The notes below the pieces were generated by a model. The model saw nothing but the letters and a program-made list of their open reading frames with translations, was not told the DNA's origin and made no database searches. Made by a program: the position numbers and the translations under genes. This document shows positions 49,403 to 57,453 of a stretch of 64,000 nt of DNA, piece by piece. Source of the DNA: an uncultured Eubacteriales bacterium (GTDB lineage: Bacteria > Bacillota > Clostridia > Christensenellales > Aristaeellaceae); contig UQNN01000003.1 of NCBI GenBank assembly GCA_900542445.1, positions 124,001-188,000 on the forward strand. Reading direction: 5' to 3'. Numbering within the stretch: position 1 is the first letter of the stretch; each line of letters starts with the position of its first letter.

Positions 49403-51666
49403 ACACGGTTCGCGCAAGCGTCCGGCAGGTGGTGGAATTCAGCCTGCACGAGAGCGATCTTTCCCCCGCAGCTTTTGCCGCCCGGCGCATGCGGGAGGGC
49501 GCGGCGGCGCATAAAGCCCGGCAGAGCGCAGGCGCGAAGAGCGAGACGGCCTATCTGGCGGAACAGTCGCTGAGCGCGGAATATGAACAGGGGGCAATCG
49601 CTCTGCGCGTATCCGGCCGGGCGGACGGGCTGCTGCTCGCCCCCGACGGCGTGCGGGTTGTGGAGGAAATCAAGCTGGGCAAGGAAGATAACCTGCTCAT
49701 CCCGGCACATCGGGCGCAGGCGGCGATGTATGGCCATATGCTCTGCCAAAAGGAGGGCTTGGCCGGCGTCCGTCTGCGCATTTTATATGTGGATGAAAAC
49801 GGCGCGTCCGTTCGTCTGTATGAAGAGGACGCGGACAGCGCGCGGCTGCAAGCCGAATTTGAGACGCTGTGCGCGGCCTACTGCGCATGGGCGGAAAAAC
49901 TGTTGGCGCGGCGGCAGGTGCGGGATGCGTCGCTGAGCGATCTGGCGTTTCCCTACGACGGATATCGCGCTGGGCAGAGAAAATTCGCCGCGAACGTGTA
50001 TGTCGCCATTCGGGAGAAGAAACGACTCTTCGCCCAGGCGCCGACGGGCATCGGCAAGACGATGGCCGCGCTGTATCCTGCCATGCTGGCGCTGGGCGAG
50101 GGCAAATGCGCCCGCGTGCTGATGCTGACGGCGCGGACGACGGGGCGAAAGAGCGCGATGGACGCGCTGGCCGTTTTGCAGTCGCGCGGCGCAAAGCTGC
50201 TGGCGGTTGAAATCGCCGCCAAGGACAAGGTCTGCCCGATGGAAAAACGAGACTGCCGCCCGGAGGTCTGCCCCTATGCGAAAGGGTTTTACGACCGCCT
50301 GCCGGACGCGCTGGAAAGCGCGCTTGACGGCGGAAATCGGGCGCGCGGCGAGATCGGCGCGCTGGCGCAAGCACATAGGCTCTGCCCGTTTGAGCTGTCG
50401 CTGGCGTTGGCGCAGCTGGCGGACGTGGTCGTCTGCGACTACAACTACGTATTCGATCCGTTTGTCGCCATTGACGCGCTGATGCAGGGCGGCGCGGCGC
50501 TGCTTATTGACGAGGCGCATCAGCTTGCTCCGCGCGTGCAGGATAACGCGTCGGCGGCGGTGAGCGCAAAACAGCTCCGCGAGCTTCGGCGGGACGCGGG
50601 GCAGGTGCTTGGGCGGAAACACGCGCTTTACAAGGCGCTGACGGCGGCTCTGCGCGCGCTGGAAGAAGCGGCGCGGACGGAAGAATTTGCCGCCGGGCGG
50701 TTGGAAAAGCCGCCGGAAGACCTGAATGCGGCGATGGAAGGGCTGCTTGACGCGGCAGGCAGCGCGCTGGCCGAAGGCGCGGGGCCGCCCGCTTCGGATG
50801 CGTTTTCACTGGCGGCCTGCTGGCAGTATGCGGCGGGACGGCTGGATGAGCGATACGCCGTGCTGACGGAAGGCGCGGAGAAAACCGCGCGGATCGAATT
50901 GTTTCTGCTCTGTGCGGCGCAGGACATTTTGGAAAAGACGAAAAAAGCGCGCGGCGCGGTCTTCTTTTCCGCGACGCTCGCGCCGTTTGAGGCCGCCAAA
51001 CGCATGCTCGGCAGTCTGGACGGGGACGCGTGTCTGGCTCTGCCCTCGCCGTTTGACAAAAGCCAGCTGGACGCGCGAATTCTGCCCGTCGATCTGCGCT
51101 ATGCCGCGCGGGAATCGAGCGCGCCGCTCGTGGCCGACGCGATTGAGGCGCAGCTGACGGCGCACGACGGCAACGCCATCGTATTCTTTCCGTCGTATGC
51201 GTATCTGGAGAAGGTCGGCGCGCTGCTGGAGGCGCGGAACATGTCCGGCGCGGCGCTGATGCGCGAGGCGCGGGGGATGACCGAGGACGAAAAAAACGCG
51301 CTGCTGGGCGCGTTTGAAAAGCGGGAGAAAAAGGTCGCTTTGCTGGCCGTTTTAGGCGGCGCATTCGCGGAGGGCATCGATCTGGCCGGCGAGCGGCTGG
51401 AAAACGTAATCGTCGTTTCGACGGGCCTGCCCCAGCCGGACGTGCGGGTGCGCGCGATGCAGCGCTATCACGACGAAAGCGGTGCGGACGGGTATTTTCT
51501 CTGCATGACCCTGCCGGGCATGGTTCGGGTGATTCAGGCGGCGGGGCGGCTGATCCGCACGGAGAGCGACCGCGGCGCGCTGCTGCTGATCGACAGCCGC
51601 TATCAGCGCCGGGCGGAACGGGAACTGCTTTCCGGCACGCTGATCGGGGAGGCGCTTTCCGGCTGA
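49399..51666 (+). CDS. Rad3/XPD-type Fe-S helicase with N-terminal Cas4-like nuclease domain
   Basis: A 755-residue DNA repair-type enzyme. Residues 1-165 look like a PD-(D/E)XK nuclease: Asp in SGRADGLLL, Glu and Lys in VVEEIKLGK, and a QAAMYGHML helix as in Cas4/AddB. The rest is an SF2 DinG/XPD helicase: Walker A APTGIGKT (214-221), four Cys for a 4Fe-4S cluster (279, 286, 291, 329), DEAH (371-374) and motif VI RVIQAAGRLIRTESDRG. A fused nuclease-helicase could resect DNA ends or process forks. It overlaps the upstream membrane gene by ATGA, although functions look unrelated. Convergent with an 83-residue gene at its 3' end. Confidence 0.88.
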   Translation: MNTVRASVRQVVEFSLHESDLSPAAFAARRMREGAAAHKARQSAGAKSETAYLAEQSLSAEYEQGAIALRVSGRADGLLLAPDGVRVVEEIKLGKEDNLLIPAHRAQAAMYGHMLCQKEGLAGVRLRILYVDENGASVRLYEEDADSARLQAEFETLCAAYCAWAEKLLARRQVRDASLSDLAFPYDGYRAGQRKFAANVYVAIREKKRLFAQAPTGIGKTMAALYPAMLALGEGKCARVLMLTARTTGRKSAMDALAVLQSRGAKLLAVEIAAKDKVCPMEKRDCRPEVCPYAKGFYDRLPDALESALDGGNRARGEIGALAQAHRLCPFELSLALAQLADVVVCDYNYVFDPFVAIDALMQGGAALLIDEAHQLAPRVQDNASAAVSAKQLRELRRDAGQVLGRKHALYKALTAALRALEEAARTEEFAAGRLEKPPEDLNAAMEGLLDAAGSALAEGAGPPASDAFSLAACWQYAAGRLDERYAVLTEGAEKTARIELFLLCAAQDILEKTKKARGAVFFSATLAPFEAAKRMLGSLDGDACLALPSPFDKSQLDARILPVDLRYAARESSAPLVADAIEAQLTAHDGNAIVFFPSYAYLEKVGALLEARNMSGAALMREARGMTEDEKNALLGAFEKREKKVALLAVLGGAFAEGIDLAGERLENVIVVSTGLPQPDVRVRAMQRYHDESGADGYFLCMTLPGMVRVIQAAGRLIRTESDRGALLLIDSRYQRRAERELLSGTLIGEALSG

Positions 51667-51854
51667 TCGGTTTTAAACCACCGGATTTGTTCCGCCAGCG
51701 GGTCGTTTTCGACGATCGGGCGCATGACCAGCAGCGCGGCGATCATGCGGCGCATGCCGCTTTCGCCGTGGGGAATATAGAGCAGCTGGCTATCCTCGCG
51801 CTCGGCGATGAGCGCGGCGAGGAGTTTACGCAGCCGGGTGCGGGTGGTATACAT
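51603..51854 (-). CDS. Small protein of unknown function
   Basis: An 83-residue protein (YTTRTRLRKLLAALIAERED, then SQLLYIPHGESGMRRMIAALLVMRPIVEN). The patterned helix-strand content and a good ribosome site (AAAGGAG, 5 nt before the ATG at 51854) make it a likely real gene. Its last 64 bp overlap the 3' end of the helicase gene on the other strand. The Ser/Arg-rich tail (SPISVPESSSRSARR) comes from that overlap and may be a recent extension. I recognise no family. Confidence 0.55.
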   Translation of the reverse strand: MYTTRTRLRKLLAALIAEREDSQLLYIPHGESGMRRMIAALLVMRPIVENDPLAEQIRWFKTDQPESASPISVPESSSRSARR

Positions 51855-51863
51855 GATAACTCC

Positions 51864-51940
51864 TTTGGGGCGCTGCCCCAAACCCCGGCAGGGAACGGAG
51901 TTCCCTGCACCTTCCGAATCTTTATCGCTTCGCGATAAAG
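51864..51940 (+). repeat. Three-hairpin intergenic repeat, copy G
   Basis: TTTGGGGC/GCCCCAAA (51864-51882), GCAGGGAAC/GTTCCCTGC (51888-51908) and CTTTATCGC/GCGATAAAG (51920-51940), all perfect. It sits between the start of the 83-residue gene and capA. Confidence 0.9.
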
Positions 51941-52032
51941 GAGAGAAAAAAATGGAAGGGGCGCGCCTCGTGCGCCCGCGTAGAATGAAAGGTTCAGAAA
52001 AAAGGATAGCACGGACGGGAGAAAAACGCAAG

Positions 52033-52061
52033 TTGATTCAGTTTTATGACTGTGATAAAAT
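52033..52061 (+). promoter_or_regulatory. Promoter of capA
   Basis: TTGATT (52033-52038), 17-bp spacer, TAAAAT (52056-52061), giving a leader of about 28 nt. A second TATAAT at 52075 is too close to the start codon. Confidence 0.75.
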
Positions 52062-52095
52062 AAAGAGAAATATGTATAATGAAGGGAGCAAACCG

Positions 52096-53256
52096 ATGAA
52101 AAAAGCAGTATGGGGCGCTTTCGTGCTGATGACGGCGTTCGCGGCTACGGGGCTTTGCGAGATGGATTATACGCTGACCAATCCGCACATTCGATACGAA
52201 AAGATCGAGGGCGCGCAGCAGGCGGAGGAAGCCGCGCAGACAGACGGCGCGGGCATTTCGCTTTCGGAGATGGCCGCGGCTCAGGATGTGCAGCAGCAGG
52301 AACAGCAGAACGCGGACACGTGGCCCAAGACCTTTACGGTTACGTTGGGCGGCGATACGACGCTCGGCTCGACGGATGATCTGCGCAAGCGGGACGACTG
52401 CTTTGAAAACGTCGCGGCGGAAAAGGGCTACGGCTGGTTTTTCTCCGGTCTGCAAACCCTGTTTGCCACGGACGACCTGACGCTCATCAACTTTGAGGGC
52501 ACGCTGACCAATGAGACGAGCAAAAAGCAGAAGCTCTACAACTTCAAAGGCCCGGCGGAATACGCCGATATTCTGACGCTGGGCAGCGTGGAGGCGGTGA
52601 ACGTCGCCAACAACCACACGCTCGACTATGGCCAGCAGGGCAAGGAGGACACCATTGCCAATCTGGAAGCGGCGGGGATTATCGTTTCCGGCGGCGGACA
52701 GCTGGGCATTTTTGAAAAGAACGGCGTGAAAGTCGGCATGACCGGCTACTGCTTCCCCTACAAGGACGGCAAAAAGGACATCAGCGCGGATGTGAAAGCG
52801 CTCCGTGAGGCGGGCTGTCAGATTGTGATCGCGTCGTTCCACTGGGGCAGCGAATACCGCGACGACTTCACCGGGGAACAGCGCACCATCGGCCGCGCGG
52901 CGATCAAAGCGGGCGCGGATATCGTTGTGGGCACGCATCCGCATATCGTGCAAGGCATCGAGGCTTATCAGGACAGCTACATTCTCTATTCGCTGGGCAA
53001 TCTCGTGTTCGGCGGCAACGTCGATCCCGACGACCGCGACGCGTATCTGGCGCGCGTGACGTTCACCGTGTACGAGGATCATTGCGACGCGCCGGAATTG
53101 ACCGTCGTGCCGATCCGCCTGACCGCGCTGGATAAGGGGACGGATTACCGCCCCGTCGTTACGGACGAAACGGACAGCGAGAGAATTTTCAAACGGATTT
53201 TGAAGCTCTCCTCCAACATGAGCGATTTCGTCAACGGAGAGTTGTCGGCGTATTGA
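52096..53256 (+). CDS. CapA family (PgsA-like) metallophosphatase-fold protein
   Basis: A 386-residue exported protein: signal peptide or anchor 1-20, a Gln/Ala-rich linker with QQQEQQNADTWPK to about 80, then the CapA domain. Metal-site motifs are all present: GGDTTLGS (about 92), NFEGTLT, VANNHTLDYG, HWGSEY and GTHPHIVQG. CapA/PgsA proteins take part in poly-gamma-glutamate capsule synthesis or act as surface phosphatases. Without capB/capC nearby the latter or another envelope role is more likely. GAAGGGAG precedes ATG 52096; promoter at 52033-52061. Confidence 0.9.
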   Translation: MKKAVWGAFVLMTAFAATGLCEMDYTLTNPHIRYEKIEGAQQAEEAAQTDGAGISLSEMAAAQDVQQQEQQNADTWPKTFTVTLGGDTTLGSTDDLRKRDDCFENVAAEKGYGWFFSGLQTLFATDDLTLINFEGTLTNETSKKQKLYNFKGPAEYADILTLGSVEAVNVANNHTLDYGQQGKEDTIANLEAAGIIVSGGGQLGIFEKNGVKVGMTGYCFPYKDGKKDISADVKALREAGCQIVIASFHWGSEYRDDFTGEQRTIGRAAIKAGADIVVGTHPHIVQGIEAYQDSYILYSLGNLVFGGNVDPDDRDAYLARVTFTVYEDHCDAPELTVVPIRLTALDKGTDYRPVVTDETDSERIFKRILKLSSNMSDFVNGELSAY

Positions 53257-53323
53257 GAGCAAAAAGGAGCTTGAGGCGGGACCTCAAGCGTTCTCCCGAC
53301 ATTTATTTGGAAAGGATGGTTTG

Positions 53324-54292
53324 ATGGCTTCGCATTTCGCGCTGTTTGTCGATCTGGAAAACTGCGGCGGCAAAAAAAGCATGCTGATGGACGTCATCGA
53401 GCGGGTGAAAATCCGCGGCGATATCCTCATCGGCAAGGTTTACGGTTATACGGACAGTTATTCCGATCTCAAGGAGATTCTGTTGTCCAATACGTTTGCG
53501 GTCGTGCCGTCGCTGCGGTTCGGGCGCAACCAGAAAAACAGCCTCGATATTCAGCTGGTCATCGACGCGCTGGACGTGGCCTATACCAATTCGCTGATCG
53601 ACAGTTTCTGCATCGTTTCCGGCGACAGCGACTACGTGCCGCTCGTCGGCAAGCTCAAAACGATGGGCAAATTCGTGCTCGGCATTTCCCGAAGCGAGGC
53701 GGCCAGCGGCGTGTTCATGAACGCGTGCAGCGAGTTCCAGTTCCTGGAAAGCGTCGCCAGCGGCAAGGAGCGCGCGCAGGGGCAGGAGATCGAAGCGCTG
53801 ACGCTTTCGGACGTAAACGACCTGATTGTGACGATCCTGAAAGAGAGCGACAGCGGCGAAATGCTGGCCAGCGAGGTGAAGAGCGTTCTGCTTCGTTTAA
53901 GGCCGAATTTCTCCGAAAAGAGCGTCGGTTTTTCGACCTTTGGCAAGCTGATTGCCCGGCTTTCCCAGCAGTTTGGCGCGTTTACGGTGGAAAGCGAACA
54001 ATTCAACGTGATTGTTTCGCTCAATCAGCCGCACACGCCCGCTGGGGAGCAGATCACGCGGGAGAATTACGCGCGTATCTTTGCGCGCATTCTGTCGGAA
54101 TACAAGGAGGACGGCTTTGACCGGGTGAACCCCTCCATTCTCAAATCGGCCGTGCAGGCGGATTATCCCGATTTCACGGAACGGCAGATCGGCCTGCGGC
54201 GCTTTTCGGATGTGCTGCGTGCGCTGGAGCGGGAAAAGCTGCTGAAGCTGGAAACGGACGAAGGCGGGAACATGCTGGTGCATATTCTGTAA
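53324..54292 (+). CDS. NYN-domain RNase-like protein with OST-HTH/LOTUS domains
   Basis: A 322-residue cytoplasmic protein. Residues 1-140 form a NYN (LabA/PIN-like) nuclease domain with the acidic residues of FALFVDLENCGG, SLDIQLVIDALD and SGDSDYVPLV. About 155-230 and 245-320 are two winged-helix OST-HTH (LOTUS) domains (LRPNFSEKSVGFSTFGKLIA; YPDFTERQIGLRRFSDVLRA). LOTUS domains bind G-rich or structured RNA, so RNA cleavage or binding is likely; the target is unknown. ATG 53324 follows GGAAAGGAT by about 8 nt. Apparently monocistronic, between capA and a repeat. Confidence 0.88.
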   Translation: MASHFALFVDLENCGGKKSMLMDVIERVKIRGDILIGKVYGYTDSYSDLKEILLSNTFAVVPSLRFGRNQKNSLDIQLVIDALDVAYTNSLIDSFCIVSGDSDYVPLVGKLKTMGKFVLGISRSEAASGVFMNACSEFQFLESVASGKERAQGQEIEALTLSDVNDLIVTILKESDSGEMLASEVKSVLLRLRPNFSEKSVGFSTFGKLIARLSQQFGAFTVESEQFNVIVSLNQPHTPAGEQITRENYARIFARILSEYKEDGFDRVNPSILKSAVQADYPDFTERQIGLRRFSDVLRALEREKLLKLETDEGGNMLVHIL

Positions 54293-54303
54293 GGGGGGAA
54301 CGG

Positions 54304-54380
54304 TTGGGGCGCTGCCCCAAACCCCGGTCGGAACCTGAGCTTCCGGCACCTCCCGTTTTCTTTATCGCGCAGCGATAAAG
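54304..54380 (+). repeat. Three-hairpin intergenic repeat, copy H
   Basis: TTGGGGC/GCCCCAA (54304-54320), an imperfect CGGAACC/GCTTCCGG hairpin (about 54328-54347) and CTTTATCGC/GCGATAAAG (54360-54380). Confidence 0.85.
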
Positions 54381-54425
54381 GGCGGATAAAATTGAGACTG
54401 CGGATAGAATGCACGGAGAAAATAC

Positions 54426-55937
54426 ATGAAACGTATTCTTTCATTTTTGATTTTCATTTTGCTGGCGATGGGCGTATCGGCGGCGGGCGCGCAGACCGTT
54501 GTGATGGACGAGGGGCACGTCGCGTTTGACTATCCGGACAGCTGGCTGGTGGTTTCGCCCCAGCTCTGTGGGGTCTACGCGCCGCTTTTGGCGGACGCGG
54601 GGCTGGATGCGGACGACGTGGCGAAGGAGCTGACGGACACGCGGACGCTCAGCCGCGCATACAACGCGGACTATACGCAGTATTTGGCGGTGCTGATTCG
54701 CGAAGACGAGCTTTCACAGGAAATTTATGAAATTGACGCGATGACGGACGCGCAGAAAACCACATTGCGCCGCCGCGCGGAGAGCAACAGTCTGTGGGAG
54801 ACGACGGGTCTGCGCGCGCAGGATGTGGAATGGCAGAAGGAGAACGGCGAAAACTGGCTCTACATCCACTACATCGTCACGCGGTCGGGCACGACGGTCG
54901 GGCGCGGGCTGCGTTACGTCACCGTTCACAACGGGCTGTATGTGGAGCTGGACTGGCGGATTGAAAGCGGACGCTTTTCGGGGCGGGATTTGAATGCGTT
55001 CCGTGAGCGGCTGGCGGATATCACGATCACGGAAAGCGTTGCCGAACCGGTGCGCGACGTGAAGCTGGACGCGGAAATTCCGACTGAAACTTCCGTGGGG
55101 CAGGTGACGATCAGCGGCACGGCGACGGCCGGCGCGACGGTCATCGCGGAAACGCCGGACGGCAACGGCGCGATGCTGACCCTCGACGCGGAGACGGCTT
55201 CCTCAAGCGGCCAGTTCACGCTGGCGCTGGAACTGGAAAAAGAGGGCAGTTACGAGATCACGTTAACGGCTTCCAAAGAAGGCATGAACGACGCGTCGCT
55301 TTCCGGCGCGATTGCGTACAGCGCCAAAACGCTGCCCGTCTCCGGCATTGCCGAAAGCCAGACCGTGACGAGCGACAAGGTGACGATAACCGGCACGACG
55401 CTGGCGGGCGTTCAGCTTCAGCTGGTCACGCCCTTCGGCGTGAGCAAAAAGAAATCGGGCAACGACGGCACATTTTCCTTTGAGCTGACGACCGACACGG
55501 CGGGCGATTACAATTACACGCTGATTCTGGATAAGAGCGGCTACAACCAGCGGCGCGTGGCGTTCGCCATCACCCGCGTGACGACGGACGAACAGGAGAA
55601 GGACAAGATTCGTCAATCCGCCGTGAAGCTTTCCTACAAGGAATTGCAGCAGGATAAAGCGGAAAACCGGGGTAAAGTCATGCGGCTCTACGGCCCGGTG
55701 AGCGAAATCAGCAGCAGCGGAAGCATCTACTATGTGCGTCTGCAATACAACAAGAACGCGAAAGGCAAGTGGTACAACGACGTGGTCATCATCTGCGACG
55801 CGGATACGGGCGCGAAAGTCGGCGATATGATGACCGCCGTGGTGACGGTGGACGGCGTATACGACGAGCAGGATGCGAGCGGAAACGACGTGGCGGTGCC
55901 GCGGTTTAATCTGCTGTTTGTGGACAAGATCGAGTAA
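54426..55937 (+). CDS. Secreted multidomain protein with Ig-like repeats, unknown function
   Basis: A 503-residue exported protein: signal peptide 1-22, an alpha/beta domain about 25-205 (FDYPDSWLVVSPQL opening, as in PsbP/DUF-type lipoproteins), two Ig-like domains about 210-300 and 305-390 (each with VTISGTATAGATVIAETP or VTITGTTLAGVQLQLVTP), and a C-terminal OB-like domain (KVMRLYGPVSEISSSGSIYYV). No anchor is seen, so it is released or bound non-covalently. It precedes two GT-C-like genes by 13 bp and probably leads their operon, so its role may be in surface glycan assembly. Confidence 0.7.
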   Translation: MKRILSFLIFILLAMGVSAAGAQTVVMDEGHVAFDYPDSWLVVSPQLCGVYAPLLADAGLDADDVAKELTDTRTLSRAYNADYTQYLAVLIREDELSQEIYEIDAMTDAQKTTLRRRAESNSLWETTGLRAQDVEWQKENGENWLYIHYIVTRSGTTVGRGLRYVTVHNGLYVELDWRIESGRFSGRDLNAFRERLADITITESVAEPVRDVKLDAEIPTETSVGQVTISGTATAGATVIAETPDGNGAMLTLDAETASSSGQFTLALELEKEGSYEITLTASKEGMNDASLSGAIAYSAKTLPVSGIAESQTVTSDKVTITGTTLAGVQLQLVTPFGVSKKKSGNDGTFSFELTTDTAGDYNYTLILDKSGYNQRRVAFAITRVTTDEQEKDKIRQSAVKLSYKELQQDKAENRGKVMRLYGPVSEISSSGSIYYVRLQYNKNAKGKWYNDVVIICDADTGAKVGDMMTAVVTVDGVYDEQDASGNDVAVPRFNLLFVDKIE

Positions 55938-55950
55938 AGAGGAAAACCGG

Positions 55951-57453
55951 GTGGAGAAAAGGAAGATCAATCGGTTTTGCGAGGTCGCGGCGCTGGTTTT
56001 GGCGCTGGCCGCGCTGCTGACGCTGATTGGAACGGGGCTGACCGAGCGCGTGCATCTGGGCACATGGGGCGGCAAAACCGAGGCTGTTGCGTTTTTGCCG
56101 ATTTCGCCTGTGCAGGGCGCGGCGCTGCTGCTGGGCGGCATGCTGGCCGCGCTGGCGCTGTTCGCTCTGCTGAAACGACATGCCCGTTTGGGCTGGGCAC
56201 TGGCGGCGCTCTGGGGCGCGGCGGCGGCGATTCTGGCAGTTGGTTTCGGCACGAAGCAGGTCTACGACGCGGCCATCGTGCAGGAGGCGGCGGAGTTGTT
56301 CGCGCGCGGCAATTACAAGATGATGAGCGCGGACTATCTGAACGCATATCCCTATCAGCTGGGCATCTGCCTGCCGATGGAAATCCTGTTGCGCCTGTTT
56401 CCGGGGCTGAATCTGAACCTGACGATGCAGCTCGTAAACGTGGCGATGGCGCTCGGCGCGGCGGCGGCCATGGCGGCTCTGGGCCGGACAATCTTTGAAG
56501 ACAGCCGGATATCGCGCGCATGCGAGGCAGCCGGGCTGCTGGTATGGCCCGCGCTGCTGTTCTGCCAGCAGGTCTACGGCACGATTCCGATGCTGTTTTT
56601 CGTCTCGCTGGCGATGCTGTGCTATGCGAAATACGTCAAGACGCGGCGGCGTGCGTTGGGCGCGGCTTTCGCCTGCCTGCTGGCGCTGGCCTATGCGGCC
56701 AAAATCAACGCGGCGGTCGCGCTGATTGCGGTGACGATCTGTTCCGTGCTGGATGCGCTGGAAAACCGGAAGCTTGAGCCGCTGGCTTATGCGGCGCTGG
56801 CGATTGCGCTTTCGCTGCTGCTGCTGCGCGCGATCATCTGGCAGTATGAACGGCGAAGCGGCGTGACGCTGAACAGCGGAATTGGCGCATTGGCGCGCCT
56901 GACGATGGGCATGCAGGAGGGCGGCGGCGCGGCGGGATGGTTTAACCGCTATACCGAGCGGTTTTTTCCGCTGGAGGTGACTGCGCGGCAGCAGCACGAT
57001 ATCGCGCTGGCCGATTTGAAAGCGCGGCTGGCGGAAATGGCGCAAAACCCCGCGCAGACGGCGGCGTTTTTCCGAGAGAAGTTTTGCAGCCAGTGGATGG
57101 AACCGACGATGGGCATGCTTTGGAACGGCGCGCTCAGCGAACATACCGGTGCATTTGGCGAGACGGCGGCGCGCTTCTTCGCAAAGGATCACACGGCGCT
57201 GGAAACGCTGCTGGGCGCATTCCAGCGGGCGCTTTATGCGTTCTCCGCGGCGGGCATCATCGGTATGCTTCGAGACAGGAAGCGGAGCGGGCTCTGCCTG
57301 CTGCTGCCTCTGATTTTTTTCGGCGGGGCATTGTACCACCTGCTGTTCGAGGCAAAATCGCAGTACGCGTTTCCCTATGCTGTGCTGCTGCTGCCGGTGG
57401 CGGCGATGGGAATTTGCCGGATCGAGGATGGATTGAAAGGAAAAAGAGCATGA
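55951..57453 (+). CDS. GT-C-like polytopic membrane protein, first of a tandem pair
   Basis: A 500-residue protein with about ten helices. It has an extracellular loop-1 segment ADYLNAYPYQLGICLPMEIL, typical of PMT/ArnT-like mannosyl- or aminoarabinosyltransferases, and a conserved MGMQEGGGAAGWFNRYTERF block near 320. It starts at GTG 55951 with AAAGAGG 8 nt upstream. It is clearly paralogous to the next gene (same motifs in the same order), with which it overlaps by ATGA. The donor is probably a polyprenyl-phosphate sugar; substrate unknown. Confidence 0.68.
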   Translation: MEKRKINRFCEVAALVLALAALLTLIGTGLTERVHLGTWGGKTEAVAFLPISPVQGAALLLGGMLAALALFALLKRHARLGWALAALWGAAAAILAVGFGTKQVYDAAIVQEAAELFARGNYKMMSADYLNAYPYQLGICLPMEILLRLFPGLNLNLTMQLVNVAMALGAAAAMAALGRTIFEDSRISRACEAAGLLVWPALLFCQQVYGTIPMLFFVSLAMLCYAKYVKTRRRALGAAFACLLALAYAAKINAAVALIAVTICSVLDALENRKLEPLAYAALAIALSLLLLRAIIWQYERRSGVTLNSGIGALARLTMGMQEGGGAAGWFNRYTERFFPLEVTARQQHDIALADLKARLAEMAQNPAQTAAFFREKFCSQWMEPTMGMLWNGALSEHTGAFGETAARFFAKDHTALETLLGAFQRALYAFSAAGIIGMLRDRKRSGLCLLLPLIFFGGALYHLLFEAKSQYAFPYAVLLLPVAAMGICRIEDGLKGKRA

